DNA of 64,000 bases from Couchioplanes caeruleus (GTDB lineage: Bacteria > Actinomycetota > Actinomycetes > Mycobacteriales > Micromonosporaceae): contig NZ_RJKL01000001.1 in the NCBI RefSeq assembly GCF_003751945.1, forward strand, positions 4,464,001 to 4,528,000, in the 5' to 3' direction. A program made the translations under genes and the position numbers. This document shows positions 15,861 through 23,715 of the stretch, piece after piece. Under the pieces are notes generated by a model that was not told where the DNA came from, did not search any database, and saw nothing but the letters and a program-made list of their open reading frames with translations. Position 1 is the stretch's first letter, and each line of letters begins with the position of its first letter.

Positions 15861-16661
15861 TCACACCTCTGGTGCGTCGGCGAGCCGGTCGATCACGAAA
15901 CGCGGCCGGTCGGTGATGATCCCGTCCGCTCCCTGCGCCACCACGGCCTCGAGATCACGGTCGTCGTTGACGGTCCACACGTACGTCTGCAGACCCGCGG
16001 CCCGCAGCGCGGGTATCAGGCCCGGACGGGCCCGGACCAGACCGATGCCGGGTCCCGCGATACGGGCGCCGAACGGCAGCCGGCCCCGCCCCACGCCCGG
16101 GGGAAGGATCTCCAGCAAGTAGACGGTCGGAATGCGGGGCGTGAGGTTGCGGATCCGGCGCAGGGCCAGCGCGGCGAAAGACATGACCGTCACTTGTACG
16201 GGTGACGCCGGCGCCGGCTCCGCGAGCCCGTGCCGGTGCAGCGCCCGGACCAGCCGGCGCTCGACCTCGGCGCCGTACCGCGAGGGGTGTTTCGTCTCGA
16301 TCAGCAGCCGAACCTGGCGTCCGCAGCCGCGCAGCGCCTCCAGCAGCCCGTCGAGGGTGAGCAGCCGGGTGTGGTCCTCCAGGGGCTCCTCCAGCGTCGC
16401 CGCCGACGCGTGCCAGGAGCCGAAGTCGAGCGCGTCCAACTCGGCGAGCGTCTTGGCGCTGACCCGCCCGGTGCCGTTGCTGGTCCGGTCGAGCTTGCGG
16501 TCGTGGACGCAGACCAGATGCCCGTCGCGGGTCAGCCGCACGTCGCATTCCACGCCGTCGGCACCCTCGTCGAGTGCCCGCAGGTATGCGGCGAGCGTGT
16601 GCTCGGGGAGCGCGTCCGCGCCGCCCCGATGCGCGAAGACCAGCGGCCGCCCGGGTCTCAC
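15861..16661 (-). CDS. glpQ: Glycerophosphodiester phosphodiesterase
   Basis: About 266 residues of the GDPD TIM-barrel family, which hydrolyse glycerophosphodiesters to glycerol-3-phosphate and an alcohol. The metal/catalytic signature is clear: FAHRGGADALPEHTL with the paired His of HRG and the Glu, then ECDVRLTRDGHLVCVHD, and the strand LLIETKHP. There is no signal peptide, so it probably acts in the cytosol on lipid head-group turnover products. It starts at GTG 16661, which overlaps the stop of the rhodanese gene (GTGA); the two are coupled. An upstream extension would overlap that gene entirely and is not needed. Confidence 0.9.
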   Translation of the reverse strand: MRPGRPLVFAHRGGADALPEHTLAAYLRALDEGADGVECDVRLTRDGHLVCVHDRKLDRTSNGTGRVSAKTLAELDALDFGSWHASAATLEEPLEDHTRLLTLDGLLEALRGCGRQVRLLIETKHPSRYGAEVERRLVRALHRHGLAEPAPASPVQVTVMSFAALALRRIRNLTPRIPTVYLLEILPPGVGRGRLPFGARIAGPGIGLVRARPGLIPALRAAGLQTYVWTVNDDRDLEAVVAQGADGIITDRPRFVIDRLADAPEV

Positions 16662-16993
16662 AGCACGCGGGCCGGCTGACCGTTCTCGCTGACGACGTCG
16701 TGCCCGGCCGCGGCCCAGGCCTGCATGCCGCCGTCGAGGTTGCGGACGTTGTCCCAGCCGTTGCCCATGAGGTAGGAGACGACCTGACCGGAGCGCCCGC
16801 CGGAGCGGCAGACCACCACGACCTGGGTGTCGTTCGGGATCTCGGCGACCCGCGCCGGGACCTCCATCATCGGCATGTGGTGGGCGTCCGGCGCGTGGCC
16901 GGCCTGCCATTCGTCGGGTTCGCGCACGTCGAGCAGGAAGGCCTGGGGCTCGACCTGGGATGGCGTCACGCTGGGTACCTGTGGTCCGAACAC
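16658..16993 (-). CDS. Rhodanese-like domain protein
   Basis: A 111-residue single rhodanese domain, the class that transfers sulfane sulfur through an active-site cysteine. AFLLDVREPDEWQAGHAPDA marks the N-terminal half and VVVVCRSGGRSGQVVSYL contains the catalytic Cys within the CRSGGRS loop. The C-terminus DGGMQAWAAAGHDV is also typical. I chose GTG 16993, which follows GGGGATC closely and leaves the 3' neighbour LCP gene untouched (16-bp gap). Its 3' end overlaps the glycerophosphodiesterase start by 4 nt. Cytosolic thiosulfate sulfurtransferase or persulfide carrier roles are possible. Confidence 0.88.
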   Translation of the reverse strand: MFGPQVPSVTPSQVEPQAFLLDVREPDEWQAGHAPDAHHMPMMEVPARVAEIPNDTQVVVVCRSGGRSGQVVSYLMGNGWDNVRNLDGGMQAWAAAGHDVVSENGQPARVL

Positions 16994-17009
16994 GATCCCC
17001 AGGGTAGAA

Positions 17010-18203
17010 CTACTTCTCGTTCGCCACGACGTCCGGGTTGGCGAGGATGAATTCGGAGAGCTTGTCCCGGCGGACCGCCTCGTACATCTCCATGCTCTTG
17101 GGCTTGATCGTCTCGTAGCCGTTGCCGTCGCCCGCGAAGGTGCCGTTGTTGGTGCGCAGCAGCACCATGTCGTTCGCCGCCACACCCTTGAGGCCGAAGA
17201 TGAAGTCCGCGACCGGGACGTTGCCCGTGTCCAGGACGAACGCCTTGCCGGCCGCCTTGATCAGGCTGTTGACCTTGACCGGGTTGGTCAGGATGCCGCT
17301 GCTCGCCGCCTTCTTGGCCATCGCCTTGATGAGCTGCTGCTGGTGGCGCTGGCGGTCGTAGTCGCCGTGCTTGAGGCCGTACCGCTGGCGGGCGAAGTCC
17401 AGGGCCTCCCAGCCCTCCATCTCTCGGCAGCCCTTCTCGTGCCAGATCTCCTGCTTCGTGCCGCCGGCCTTGCGGGCCTCGGCGAGGTACATCGGCTTGC
17501 CGTCCACGAGCTTCATGTGGTGGGACTTCACCCGCTGGTCGACGCACATCTTCACGCCGTCGAGCGCGTCGATGACGCTCTTGAAGCCGTTGAAGTCGAT
17601 GATCGCCGCGCCGTCGAAGGTCATTCCGGTGTTCTCTTTGATGGTCTGCGCCAGCAACTGGGCGCCGCCGGTCCATCCTCCGCCGTTCTGCGCGCCGTGG
17701 AAGAACACCTCGGTGGCCTTGGCGGTGCCGCCCGGGTACCTCGACGGGGAGAACGCCGGCGCCTTCATCGCGGTGTCCCGCGGAATCGACACGAGATAGG
17801 CCTGGTCATGGCTGGCCGGGATGTGCAGCACGATGATCGTGTCGGCACGCAGGTCGTCGACGGCCCACCGCTTTCGGGCGTCGACGCCCATGAGCAGGAT
17901 GTCGATCGGGCCCTTGAGATCGCCGCCGCCGTCGACCTTCCTCTTCTCGTTGCCGCCGAGCAGGTTGCCCTTGGTCACGTTGCTGGTCGCACTCTTGACC
18001 AGCCAGTTGGTGCCTGCGATGCCGGCGCCGCCGGCCATCATCAGCACCGCGCCGAAGACGATCGTCATCTTGGCCCAGAGCGGATCCTTGCGCCCCTTGG
18101 TGGCCGGCAAGGCCGGGGCGAGCGGCCGCGGAGCGGTGCGCTGGATGCCACGGCCGCCATCCCGATCCGGCGGGGAAGGACGCCGGGTGGTCTGGACGGT
18201 CAT
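17010..18203 (-). CDS. LytR-CpsA-Psr (LCP) family wall-polymer ligase, copy 1
   Basis: A 397-residue membrane-anchored enzyme. A Pro-rich cytoplasmic tail (1-40) precedes one membrane helix (about 46-66). The extracellular LCP domain starts near ILLMGVDARK and contains RADTIIVLHIP, LVSIPRDT, DGVKMCVDQ and DFARQRYGLKHGDYDRQRHQ. These are the Asp/Arg residues that bind polyprenyl pyrophosphate and Mg. LCP enzymes move lipid-linked glycopolymers onto peptidoglycan. A TTGGAG site precedes ATG 18203. A strong terminator separates it from the second LCP gene, so the two paralogues are regulated separately; the rhodanese and GDPD genes may be read from its promoter. Confidence 0.92.
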   Translation of the reverse strand: MTVQTTRRPSPPDRDGGRGIQRTAPRPLAPALPATKGRKDPLWAKMTIVFGAVLMMAGGAGIAGTNWLVKSATSNVTKGNLLGGNEKRKVDGGGDLKGPIDILLMGVDARKRWAVDDLRADTIIVLHIPASHDQAYLVSIPRDTAMKAPAFSPSRYPGGTAKATEVFFHGAQNGGGWTGGAQLLAQTIKENTGMTFDGAAIIDFNGFKSVIDALDGVKMCVDQRVKSHHMKLVDGKPMYLAEARKAGGTKQEIWHEKGCREMEGWEALDFARQRYGLKHGDYDRQRHQQQLIKAMAKKAASSGILTNPVKVNSLIKAAGKAFVLDTGNVPVADFIFGLKGVAANDMVLLRTNNGTFAGDGNGYETIKPKSMEMYEAVRRDKLSEFILANPDVVANEK

Positions 18204-18310
18204 GCGTTCTCCAAGCGCTCGGGCCGACGGCGGAAGTCACTGTACGTTCAACTTCGATCTCGTGCGATACCTCGTTCGGTGCCGAGGAGATGCACGAACC
18301 GTCAGACAAC

Positions 18311-18349
18311 GACGGCGCGGGTGGCGAAATATCGCCGACCCGCGCCGTC
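18311..18349 (-). terminator. Strong hairpin terminator after the second LCP gene
   Basis: A 12-bp GC-rich stem (18311-18322 with 18338-18349) continues, after one bulged G, into a 5-bp stem closed by an AATA loop. It lies 17 bp beyond the stop codon of the upstream LCP gene and is among the most stable structures in the window. Confidence 0.8.
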
Positions 18350-18366
18350 TGACCGAATCGGAGGGT

Positions 18367-19710
18367 TCAGCCGCCCGCCTGGTTCGACGACTTCTTGCCG
18401 TTCGCCGCCATCCACTCATCCATCTTGTCGGCAGCCATCGCCTTGTACAAAGCGAGAGCATTCTCCCGGTCGGAAACCACCACGCTTTGTCCCTCGATGG
18501 TCTCGCTGCCCTTGTTGGGGCTGGTGAAGAACTTGAGGTTGTTGCCACGAAGGTTGCGGAACTGCAGCGCCATGTCGGTCAGCGAGAAGTCCTTGTCGGC
18601 GGTGATCGCGTTGGTGACCGCCTTGAGGAAGCTGTTCAGCTTCGCCGGGTTCGTCAGCGTCCCGCTGCTGGCGGCCTTGTCCATCAGCGCCTTGAGGAAC
18701 TCCTGCTGGTGCTGCATCCGGGCGAAGTCACCGCGGGGGAACTGCTTGCGCTGACGGATCCAGTCGAGGGCCTGGGCGCCGTCCATGTGCATCGTTCCCT
18801 TGGTGAACTTCCGGTACGGCTTGTGGATCGACGTGATGCTCTGCTCGACCTTGAGGTCGACGCCGCCGAGCGCGTCGGTAACCTCCTTGAAACCGCCGAA
18901 GTCGATCGCGAGCACGTGGTCCAGATGCACGTCGGTGAGGCACTCGACGGTCCGGACCGCCCGGGGCAGCCCGCCGAAGGCGAAGGCTGCGTTGATCTTG
19001 GCGCGGCTGCCGGTGTTGCAGTCGGCGTTGTTGGACTCGGGCACCTGCACCCACAGGTCCCGGGGAATCGAGACGAGCTGCGCCGACTTATGGTTCGCCG
19101 GGATGTGCATGATGATCATCGTGTCCGCGCGCCAGGCGCTGGACGACTCCTTGATGGCGTCCGGGTCCCGCGAGTCGCTGCCGACCAGCAGGAGGTTGAG
19201 CGCGCCGTCGACCGTCTTGGCGGGCCGACCGTTGGTGAGCTCGGAGAACGCATCCGTGCGCTTGAGGTCTTTGTTCAGCCCGTTGGCGTAGCCGTAGAGC
19301 GAGATGCCCGCGAACAGGCCGATCACGATGATCGCCGCACCCGCCACCATGGCGATACGGCCCCAGCGTGGCTTTCGCCTGCCCTTGTACGGCCGCCCGC
19401 CCGGCCGGCCACCCGGTCCCCGCGGCGGTCCGCCCGGTCCGCCGCCGGCGCCGCCCGGATAGTCGTCGAGGCCGTCGCCGTACGTCCGGCCGCCGGACCG
19501 GGCGCCGCCGCCGTAGCTGCGACCGCCCTCGGACCACGGGTCTCCGGCGGGCCGCTCGCCATAGGCGCGGCCGGTCCCGGGACGGCTGGTGCCCACGCGG
19601 CCGGAGGAGCCGGGTACCGAGGCTCGGTTCATGGCGCCCGGCATGCCCGCCGGACCCGGTGACCAAGCCCGGCCGGCGGGGTTACCCCAAGGGGACGAGA
19701 TCGCAGACAT
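18367..19710 (-). CDS. LytR-CpsA-Psr (LCP) family wall-polymer ligase, copy 2
   Basis: A 447-residue LCP protein with a 110-residue Gly/Pro/Arg/Tyr-rich cytoplasmic tail (SYGGGARSGGRTYGDG), one membrane helix at about 117-140 (IAMVAGAAIIVIGLFAGISL) and the LCP domain. Its core shows LLLVGSDSRDP, RADTMIIMHIP, LVSIPRDLWV, INAAFAFGG, DFGGFKEVTDALGGVDL and DWIRQRKQFPRGDFARMQHQ. Compared with copy 1 it keeps the full AFxxGG segment. The disordered tail may be a phosphorylation or protein-binding site. TAACCT lies 6 nt before ATG 19710 together with GAAGG, so initiation could be leaderless or Shine-Dalgarno driven. Confidence 0.93.
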   Translation of the reverse strand: MSAISSPWGNPAGRAWSPGPAGMPGAMNRASVPGSSGRVGTSRPGTGRAYGERPAGDPWSEGGRSYGGGARSGGRTYGDGLDDYPGGAGGGPGGPPRGPGGRPGGRPYKGRRKPRWGRIAMVAGAAIIVIGLFAGISLYGYANGLNKDLKRTDAFSELTNGRPAKTVDGALNLLLVGSDSRDPDAIKESSSAWRADTMIIMHIPANHKSAQLVSIPRDLWVQVPESNNADCNTGSRAKINAAFAFGGLPRAVRTVECLTDVHLDHVLAIDFGGFKEVTDALGGVDLKVEQSITSIHKPYRKFTKGTMHMDGAQALDWIRQRKQFPRGDFARMQHQQEFLKALMDKAASSGTLTNPAKLNSFLKAVTNAITADKDFSLTDMALQFRNLRGNNLKFFTSPNKGSETIEGQSVVVSDRENALALYKAMAADKMDEWMAANGKKSSNQAGG

Positions 19711-19819
19711 GCCTTCAGGTTACGTAACCGCATCCAGGCAAAGCGCGCATCGACACCGGCTCGGCACGAACGGAGGAGACATTACCGTTCGTAAAACGTT
19801 CACTACTGCGACTAATTGC

Positions 19820-20785
19820 TCATTGTCCGAAGAACTCGATCGTGCGGCGGAGCCCCTCCTCCGGCGCGATCCGCGGCTCGTAGCCGAGCAGAGTGCGGGC
19901 CAGCGTGAGGTCGGGTCGGCGCTTCTCCGGATCGTCGGCCGTGCGCTCGACCAGCTCGATCCGGGACTCGCTGCCGGCCAGCTTCACGATCAGCTCGGCC
20001 AGCTCCAGCATGGTCACCTCGTGCTCGGTGCCACAGTTGATCGGGCCGGTCTCGCGCGAGTCGAGCAGCAGCAGGATCCCGCGGACCAGGTCGTCGACGT
20101 AGGTGATGGACCGGGTCTGCGCGCCGGTGCCGTGCACGGTGATCGGCGCGCCGCGCAGGGCCTGCGAGATGAAGGTCGGGATGGCCCGGCCGTCGTCCGG
20201 CCGCATGCGGGGACCGTACGTGTTGAAGATCCGCACGATGGCCGTGTCGAGGCCGTGGAACCGGTGGTACGCCATCGTGGCGGCCTCGGAGAAGCGCTTC
20301 GCCTCGTCGTAGACGGCGCGGACGCCGATCGGGTTGACGTTGCCCCAGTAGCTCTCCGGCTGCGGGTGCACGGCAGGGTCGCCGTACGCCTCGGAGGTGG
20401 AGGCCATCAGGAAGCGGGCCGAGTCGGCGACCGCGCGGTCGAGCAGCGCCAGCGTGCCGGCCGAACCGACCTTCAGGATCTCCACCGGCAGCTTGGCGAA
20501 GTCGGTGGGGCTCGCCGGCGACGCCATGTGCAGGATCGCGTCGAAGCGCTCGACCAGCGCCGGATGGGCCGGCAGGCCCTCGGCGACGTCCGCCTCGATG
20601 AGGGTGAACCGCGGCTCGGCGGCGAGGTGGGCGACGTTGTCCTTCGTGCCGGTGACGAAGTTGTCGAGGGCGACGATGGTGCAGCCGCGGGCGAGGAGGG
20701 CGTCCACGACGTGCGACGGCACGAAGCCCGCCCCGCCGCTGACCAGAATCCGGTGTCCTTCGCCAAACCGCTGCTGCACTGACAT
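19820..20785 (-). CDS. UDP-glucuronate decarboxylase (UDP-xylose synthase) type SDR
   Basis: A 321-residue extended short-chain dehydrogenase. The Rossmann motif is SGGAGFVPSHVVDALL, the acidic NAD ribose site is LDNFVTGT, and the catalytic triad appears as STSEAYGDP plus YDEAKRFSEA (YxxxK). The stretch HPQPESYWGNVNPIGVR and the NTYGPRMRPDDGR loop are those of UDP-xylose synthases, which decarboxylate UDP-glucuronate for wall or glycoconjugate sugars. An epimerase or dehydratase is the alternative. TAGAGT stands 6 nt before ATG 20785 with no ribosome-binding site. The next genes upstream and downstream are unrelated, so it looks monocistronic. FVPSH instead of FIGSH is a mild oddity. Confidence 0.85.
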   Translation of the reverse strand: MSVQQRFGEGHRILVSGGAGFVPSHVVDALLARGCTIVALDNFVTGTKDNVAHLAAEPRFTLIEADVAEGLPAHPALVERFDAILHMASPASPTDFAKLPVEILKVGSAGTLALLDRAVADSARFLMASTSEAYGDPAVHPQPESYWGNVNPIGVRAVYDEAKRFSEAATMAYHRFHGLDTAIVRIFNTYGPRMRPDDGRAIPTFISQALRGAPITVHGTGAQTRSITYVDDLVRGILLLLDSRETGPINCGTEHEVTMLELAELIVKLAGSESRIELVERTADDPEKRRPDLTLARTLLGYEPRIAPEEGLRRTIEFFGQ

Positions 20786-20805
20786 GAGGCCACTCTAGGC
20801 GAAAG

Positions 20806-20833
20806 GGGCCGGCACGCTTTCGCGCGCCGGCCC
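20806..20833 (-). terminator. Hairpin terminator downstream of actP
   Basis: GGGCCGGC (20806-20813) and GCCGGCCC (20826-20833) form an 8-bp perfect stem 19 bp after the symporter stop codon. Confidence 0.6.
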
Positions 20834-20852
20834 GGTTTCGTTCGTGCTGTCG

Positions 20853-22532
20853 TCAGTGCGCGCCGTGTCCGGTCAGCGACCGGACCTCGAGCTCGGCGTA
20901 CTTGTCGGCGTCACTCTCCTTCGAGATCACCGTGCCGATCCAGCCGCACAGGAAGCCGAACGGGATCGAGATGATGCCCGGGTTGGAGAGCGGGAACCAC
21001 TTCCAGTCCGAGGCAGGGAACATGGCCGTCTGCGAGCCGGAGACCACCGGTGAGAAGAACACCAGCACCACCGCGGCACCCAGGCCGCCGTAGATCGACC
21101 ACAGCGCCCCGGACGTGTTGAACCGCTTCCAGAAGAGGCTGTAGAGGATCGCCGGCAGGTTGGCCGACGCCGCCACCGCGAAGGCCAGCGCCACGAGGAA
21201 CGCCACGTTGAGACTCTGCGCGAAGATCGACAACACGATCGAGATCGCGCCGATCACGAAGGCGGAGATGCGGGCCACCCGCACCTCGTCGCGCTCTCCC
21301 GCCTGGCCGCGCTTGATCACGCTGGCGTAGAAGTCGTGCGCCACGCTCGACGACGACGCCAGGGTCAGGCCGGCCACCACCGCCAGGATCGTGGCGAAGG
21401 CGACCGCCGCGATGATCGCGAGCAGTACCGCGCCGCCGGTCTCGCCGCCGAGGTAGTCGATGCCGAGCGCCTGAGCGAGCTGCGGCGCGGCCGTGTTGCC
21501 CGCCTTGTCCTGCGCGGTGATCGCCGTGCCGCCGACGAGGGCCGCCGCGCCGAAGCCCAGCGCCAGGGTGAACAGGTAGAAGGTGCCGATGATGCCGATC
21601 GCCCAGAGCACGCTCTTGCGGGCGATACGGCTGGTCGGCACCGTGTAGAAGCGGGTGAGGATGTGCGGCAGGCCGGCCGTGCCCAGCACCAGCGCGATAC
21701 CCAGCGAGAGCAGGTCCATCTTGCTGTAGAAGGTCGTCGAGGCACTGGCCGTCTCGACGCCGTACCGCAGGCCGGGCTCCAGGAACGCCGCGCCCTTGCC
21801 GGAGCGTTCGGCGGCATCACCGAGCAGCGCCGACAGGTTGAACTTGTAGTGCGCCAGCACCAGCAGGGTCATCACGAGGGCGCCGGTCATCAGCATGAAC
21901 GCCTTGACGATCTGCACGTACGTGGTGCCCTTCATGCCGCCGACCACCACGTACACGATCATCAGCGCGCCCACGAGGATGATCGTGGCCACCTTGGCGG
22001 TGCCGGCGTCCATGCCGAGGAAGGTGGTGTCGTCCTTGATGCCCAGCAGCAGGCTCACCAGCGCACCCGCGCCGACCATCTGCGCGATCAGATAGAAGAT
22101 CGACACGACGATGGTGGAGACGGACGCGGCCGTGCGGACCGGGCGCTGGCGCATCCGGAACGCCAGTACGTCGGCCATCGTGTACCGGCCCGAGTTGCGC
22201 AGGAACTCCGCGACCAGCAGCAACGCGACCAGCCACGCCACGAGGAAGCCGATCGAGTAGAGGAAGCCGTCGTAGCCGTACAGGGCGATGAGGCCCGCGA
22301 TGCCCAGGAAGGACGCGGCCGACATGTAGTCGCCGCCGATCGCCATGCCGTTCTGGAAGCCGGAGAACTGGCGTCCGCCGGCGTAGAAGTCGGTGGCCGT
22401 CTTGGTCTGGCGGCTGGCCCAGACGGTGATGCCCAGGGTGATCGCGACGAAGACCAGGAAGAGCGTGATGGTCAGGGTGCGGCTCGTCGAGGTCGACGCC
22501 TCGGCCGCGTGCAGGACGTGGGACCCGATCAC
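20853..22532 (-). CDS. actP: Cation/acetate symporter (SSS family)
   Basis: A 559-residue integral membrane protein of the solute:sodium symporter family with about 13 hydrophobic segments. The ActP-specific cues are FYAGGRQFSGFQNGMAIGGD and YMSAASFLGIAGLI, plus GLPHILTRFYTVP, GVVAGLTLASSSSVAHDFYA-like text in TM8-9 and a conserved DUF485 partner immediately upstream. ActP imports acetate, pyruvate or similar short carboxylates with a cation. The start codon overlaps the stop of the DUF485 gene (4 nt), a classic translational coupling. A hairpin follows the stop. Substrate is inferred from the family. Confidence 0.9.
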   Translation of the reverse strand: MIGSHVLHAAEASTSTSRTLTITLFLVFVAITLGITVWASRQTKTATDFYAGGRQFSGFQNGMAIGGDYMSAASFLGIAGLIALYGYDGFLYSIGFLVAWLVALLLVAEFLRNSGRYTMADVLAFRMRQRPVRTAASVSTIVVSIFYLIAQMVGAGALVSLLLGIKDDTTFLGMDAGTAKVATIILVGALMIVYVVVGGMKGTTYVQIVKAFMLMTGALVMTLLVLAHYKFNLSALLGDAAERSGKGAAFLEPGLRYGVETASASTTFYSKMDLLSLGIALVLGTAGLPHILTRFYTVPTSRIARKSVLWAIGIIGTFYLFTLALGFGAAALVGGTAITAQDKAGNTAAPQLAQALGIDYLGGETGGAVLLAIIAAVAFATILAVVAGLTLASSSSVAHDFYASVIKRGQAGERDEVRVARISAFVIGAISIVLSIFAQSLNVAFLVALAFAVAASANLPAILYSLFWKRFNTSGALWSIYGGLGAAVVLVFFSPVVSGSQTAMFPASDWKWFPLSNPGIISIPFGFLCGWIGTVISKESDADKYAELEVRSLTGHGAH

Positions 22533-22921
22533 TTCGTCGCCTCCGTGTCCGTGGTGGTGTCATCCGGCTCACGGGCGGGGGAAATGGTCGTGCCGGCGAG
22601 CTCGTTGCCGATCCGGTCGGCGATCGGGTCGAGTTCCCGAGCGGCGTAGCGCGAGTAGTACCAGGCGATCAGGAACGTCGAGACGAACTGCAGCAGGCCG
22701 AACAGCAGCGCGACGTTGATGTTGCCGACGAGCTTGACGGACATGAAACCGCGGGCGTACGCGGACAACAGCACGTACAGCGCGTACCAGAGAAAGAACG
22801 CGATCGTCATCGGGAAGATGAAGGTGCGCAGTTTCCGGCGCAGCGCGGAGAACTCGGCGGAGCGCTGGACCTCCAGGTATCTCTCGGCCGGGGTCGCATC
22901 GGTCGTCAACGGGCTCACCAC
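22529..22921 (-). CDS. DUF485 membrane protein, symporter partner
   Basis: A 130-residue protein with two membrane helices (TIAFFLWYALYVLLSAYA and VALLFGLLQFVSTFLIAWYY) and a conserved YSRYA segment, the DUF485/YjcH fold. Genes for this family almost always precede an ActP-type symporter, as here, with a 4-nt overlap. Its role is probably to stabilise or modulate the transporter. The N-terminal 30 residues form a charged cytosolic helix (RSAEFSALRRKLRTFI) and the C-terminus is Asp/Thr-rich. GTG 22921 is the start used here. No convincing promoter box was found in the 100-bp gap upstream. Confidence 0.88.
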   Translation of the reverse strand: MVSPLTTDATPAERYLEVQRSAEFSALRRKLRTFIFPMTIAFFLWYALYVLLSAYARGFMSVKLVGNINVALLFGLLQFVSTFLIAWYYSRYAARELDPIADRIGNELAGTTISPAREPDDTTTDTEATK

Positions 22922-23021
22922 CTTGTATGTGGGGGAACAGGTCTCCGAGCACCGTACGAACGGGAAGCGAGAGGAAAAGGGCGCCGGTCGGCGGGTGCGC
23001 CGAGCGGCTGCCGGGATGCGC

Positions 23022-23561
23022 CTATCGGTCGAGCCGCCGGTAACGGCCGCGGAAGTGCAGCAACGGCTCCGGGCCGGCAGCGTCGCCGAAGACCACGCTC
23101 TCGATGGTGGCCTCGACTAGCATCGCCCATCCGTACGGGCGTTCCGCGTCGAAAAGGCAACCCGCCCAGGTCCCGGCCCGTGCGGGAACCGGGCCGAAGG
23201 AGGTGTCGACCCAGTCGCCGCTCGCGAAGAGCCCACCGGGTGCCGGCATGAGCCCGGCGAACTTGTCGGCGAGCTGCTGGTCGCCGGGGCCGAGCGGGGT
23301 GACGGCGAACCGCTTGGCGGCCCGGACCGCGTCGAAGAAGTCGCTCTCCTCGTCGACCAGGCCGAGCACCCGTCCGGGATCGCCGTCGGCGACGACCATG
23401 GAGGAAACGGTGAGCCCGGCCGGCCCGGGAGCCGTCCAGAGCGTGACGGGGGCGGCCAACCGGCCCCGCAGCCGTCGTATCGGTGACTTGTCCTGATCCG
23501 GGGTGGCGAAGGGATCGGTGGAGTGGATGCGGCCTCCGGGTTCAGGATTCACGTGAAACAT
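23022..23561 (-). CDS. Flavin reductase-like domain protein
   Basis: About 179 residues resembling the FMN-binding split-barrel of short-chain flavin reductases. Segments SPIRRLRGRLAAPVTLWTA, GLTVSSMVVADGDPGRVLGLV, FAVTPLGPGDQQLADKFAG and the His-Phe-Arg-Gly-Arg-Tyr end fit that fold. The enzyme would use FMN with NAD(P)H, or merely bind flavin. Its 5' end is close to the trpS leader on the other strand, so the promoters of the two genes share the same 30 bp. A later GTG at 23552 is an alternative start. I cannot link it to a pathway. Confidence 0.7.
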   Translation of the reverse strand: MFHVNPEPGGRIHSTDPFATPDQDKSPIRRLRGRLAAPVTLWTAPGPAGLTVSSMVVADGDPGRVLGLVDEESDFFDAVRAAKRFAVTPLGPGDQQLADKFAGLMPAPGGLFASGDWVDTSFGPVPARAGTWAGCLFDAERPYGWAMLVEATIESVVFGDAAGPEPLLHFRGRYRRLDR

Positions 23562-23573
23562 TCTGCCGCGGGG

Positions 23574-23579
23574 TACGCT
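23574..23579 (+). promoter_or_regulatory. Putative -10 box (TACGCT) of the trpS attenuator transcript
   Basis: TACGCT matches TANNNT and ends 7 nt before the GTG of the Trp-rich leader peptide. Transcription would therefore begin at the GTG, making the leader peptide itself a leaderless reading frame. Confidence 0.5.
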
Positions 23580-23586
23580 GGCCGAC

Positions 23587-23625
23587 GTGAATACCGCGCG
23601 CGTACAGAGCTGGTGGTCGTCCTAG
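23587..23625 (+). CDS. trpS leader peptide with tandem Trp codons
   Basis: A 12-residue reading frame from GTG 23587 to TAG 23623-23625 reads MNTARVQSWWSS. Codons 9 and 10 are consecutive TGG. It sits directly before an intrinsic terminator and 91 bp before trpS. Ribosome stalling at the two Trp codons under low charged tRNA-Trp would decide which RNA hairpin forms downstream. Such a peptide has no function other than its translation. This is too short for automatic gene calls and is recognised by its codons and surrounding RNA structures. Confidence 0.85.
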   Translation: MNTARVQSWWSS

Positions 23626-23680
23626 GGACGGCTACCCCATCGCGCTCGGGCCGTCCGTTCGGACGGCCCGTTCTTTGTTT
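23612..23680 (+). promoter_or_regulatory. Ribosome-mediated transcription attenuator of trpS
   Basis: Three mutually exclusive pairings can be drawn. Segment 1 (23612-23622, containing the Trp codons) pairs with segment 2 (23626-23636) over 11 positions including two G-U pairs, a pause hairpin. Segment 2 (GGACGGC, 23626-23632) can instead pair with segment 3 (GCCGTCC, 23650-23656) as antiterminator. Segment 3 (23648-23656) otherwise pairs with segment 4 (23661-23669) as the terminator, followed by a U-rich run. A ribosome stalled on TGG TGG covers segment 1 and frees segment 2, so transcription continues into trpS. The logic equals that of the E. coli trp leader. Confidence 0.85.
23648..23680 (+). 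terminator. Intrinsic terminator of the trpS leader
   Basis: GGGCCGTCC and GGACGGCCC form a perfect 9-bp stem with a GTTC loop, followed at once by GTTCTTTGTTT. A true U-rich tail is rare in this genome, which supports a regulated premature stop. A second copy of GGGCCGTCCG at 23686-23695 could compete for segment 4. Confidence 0.85.
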
Positions 23681-23715
23681 CCGCGGGGCCGTCCGGCGTC
23701 CCTGAGGAGACAGAG

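Noticed and set aside
13698..16205. An 835-codon open frame on the plus strand
   Set aside because: It runs antisense to DUF5926, the histidine kinase and part of the GDPD gene. Its composition (Arg/Gly/Ala runs) is that of a shadow frame in GC-rich DNA, and no domain is recognisable.
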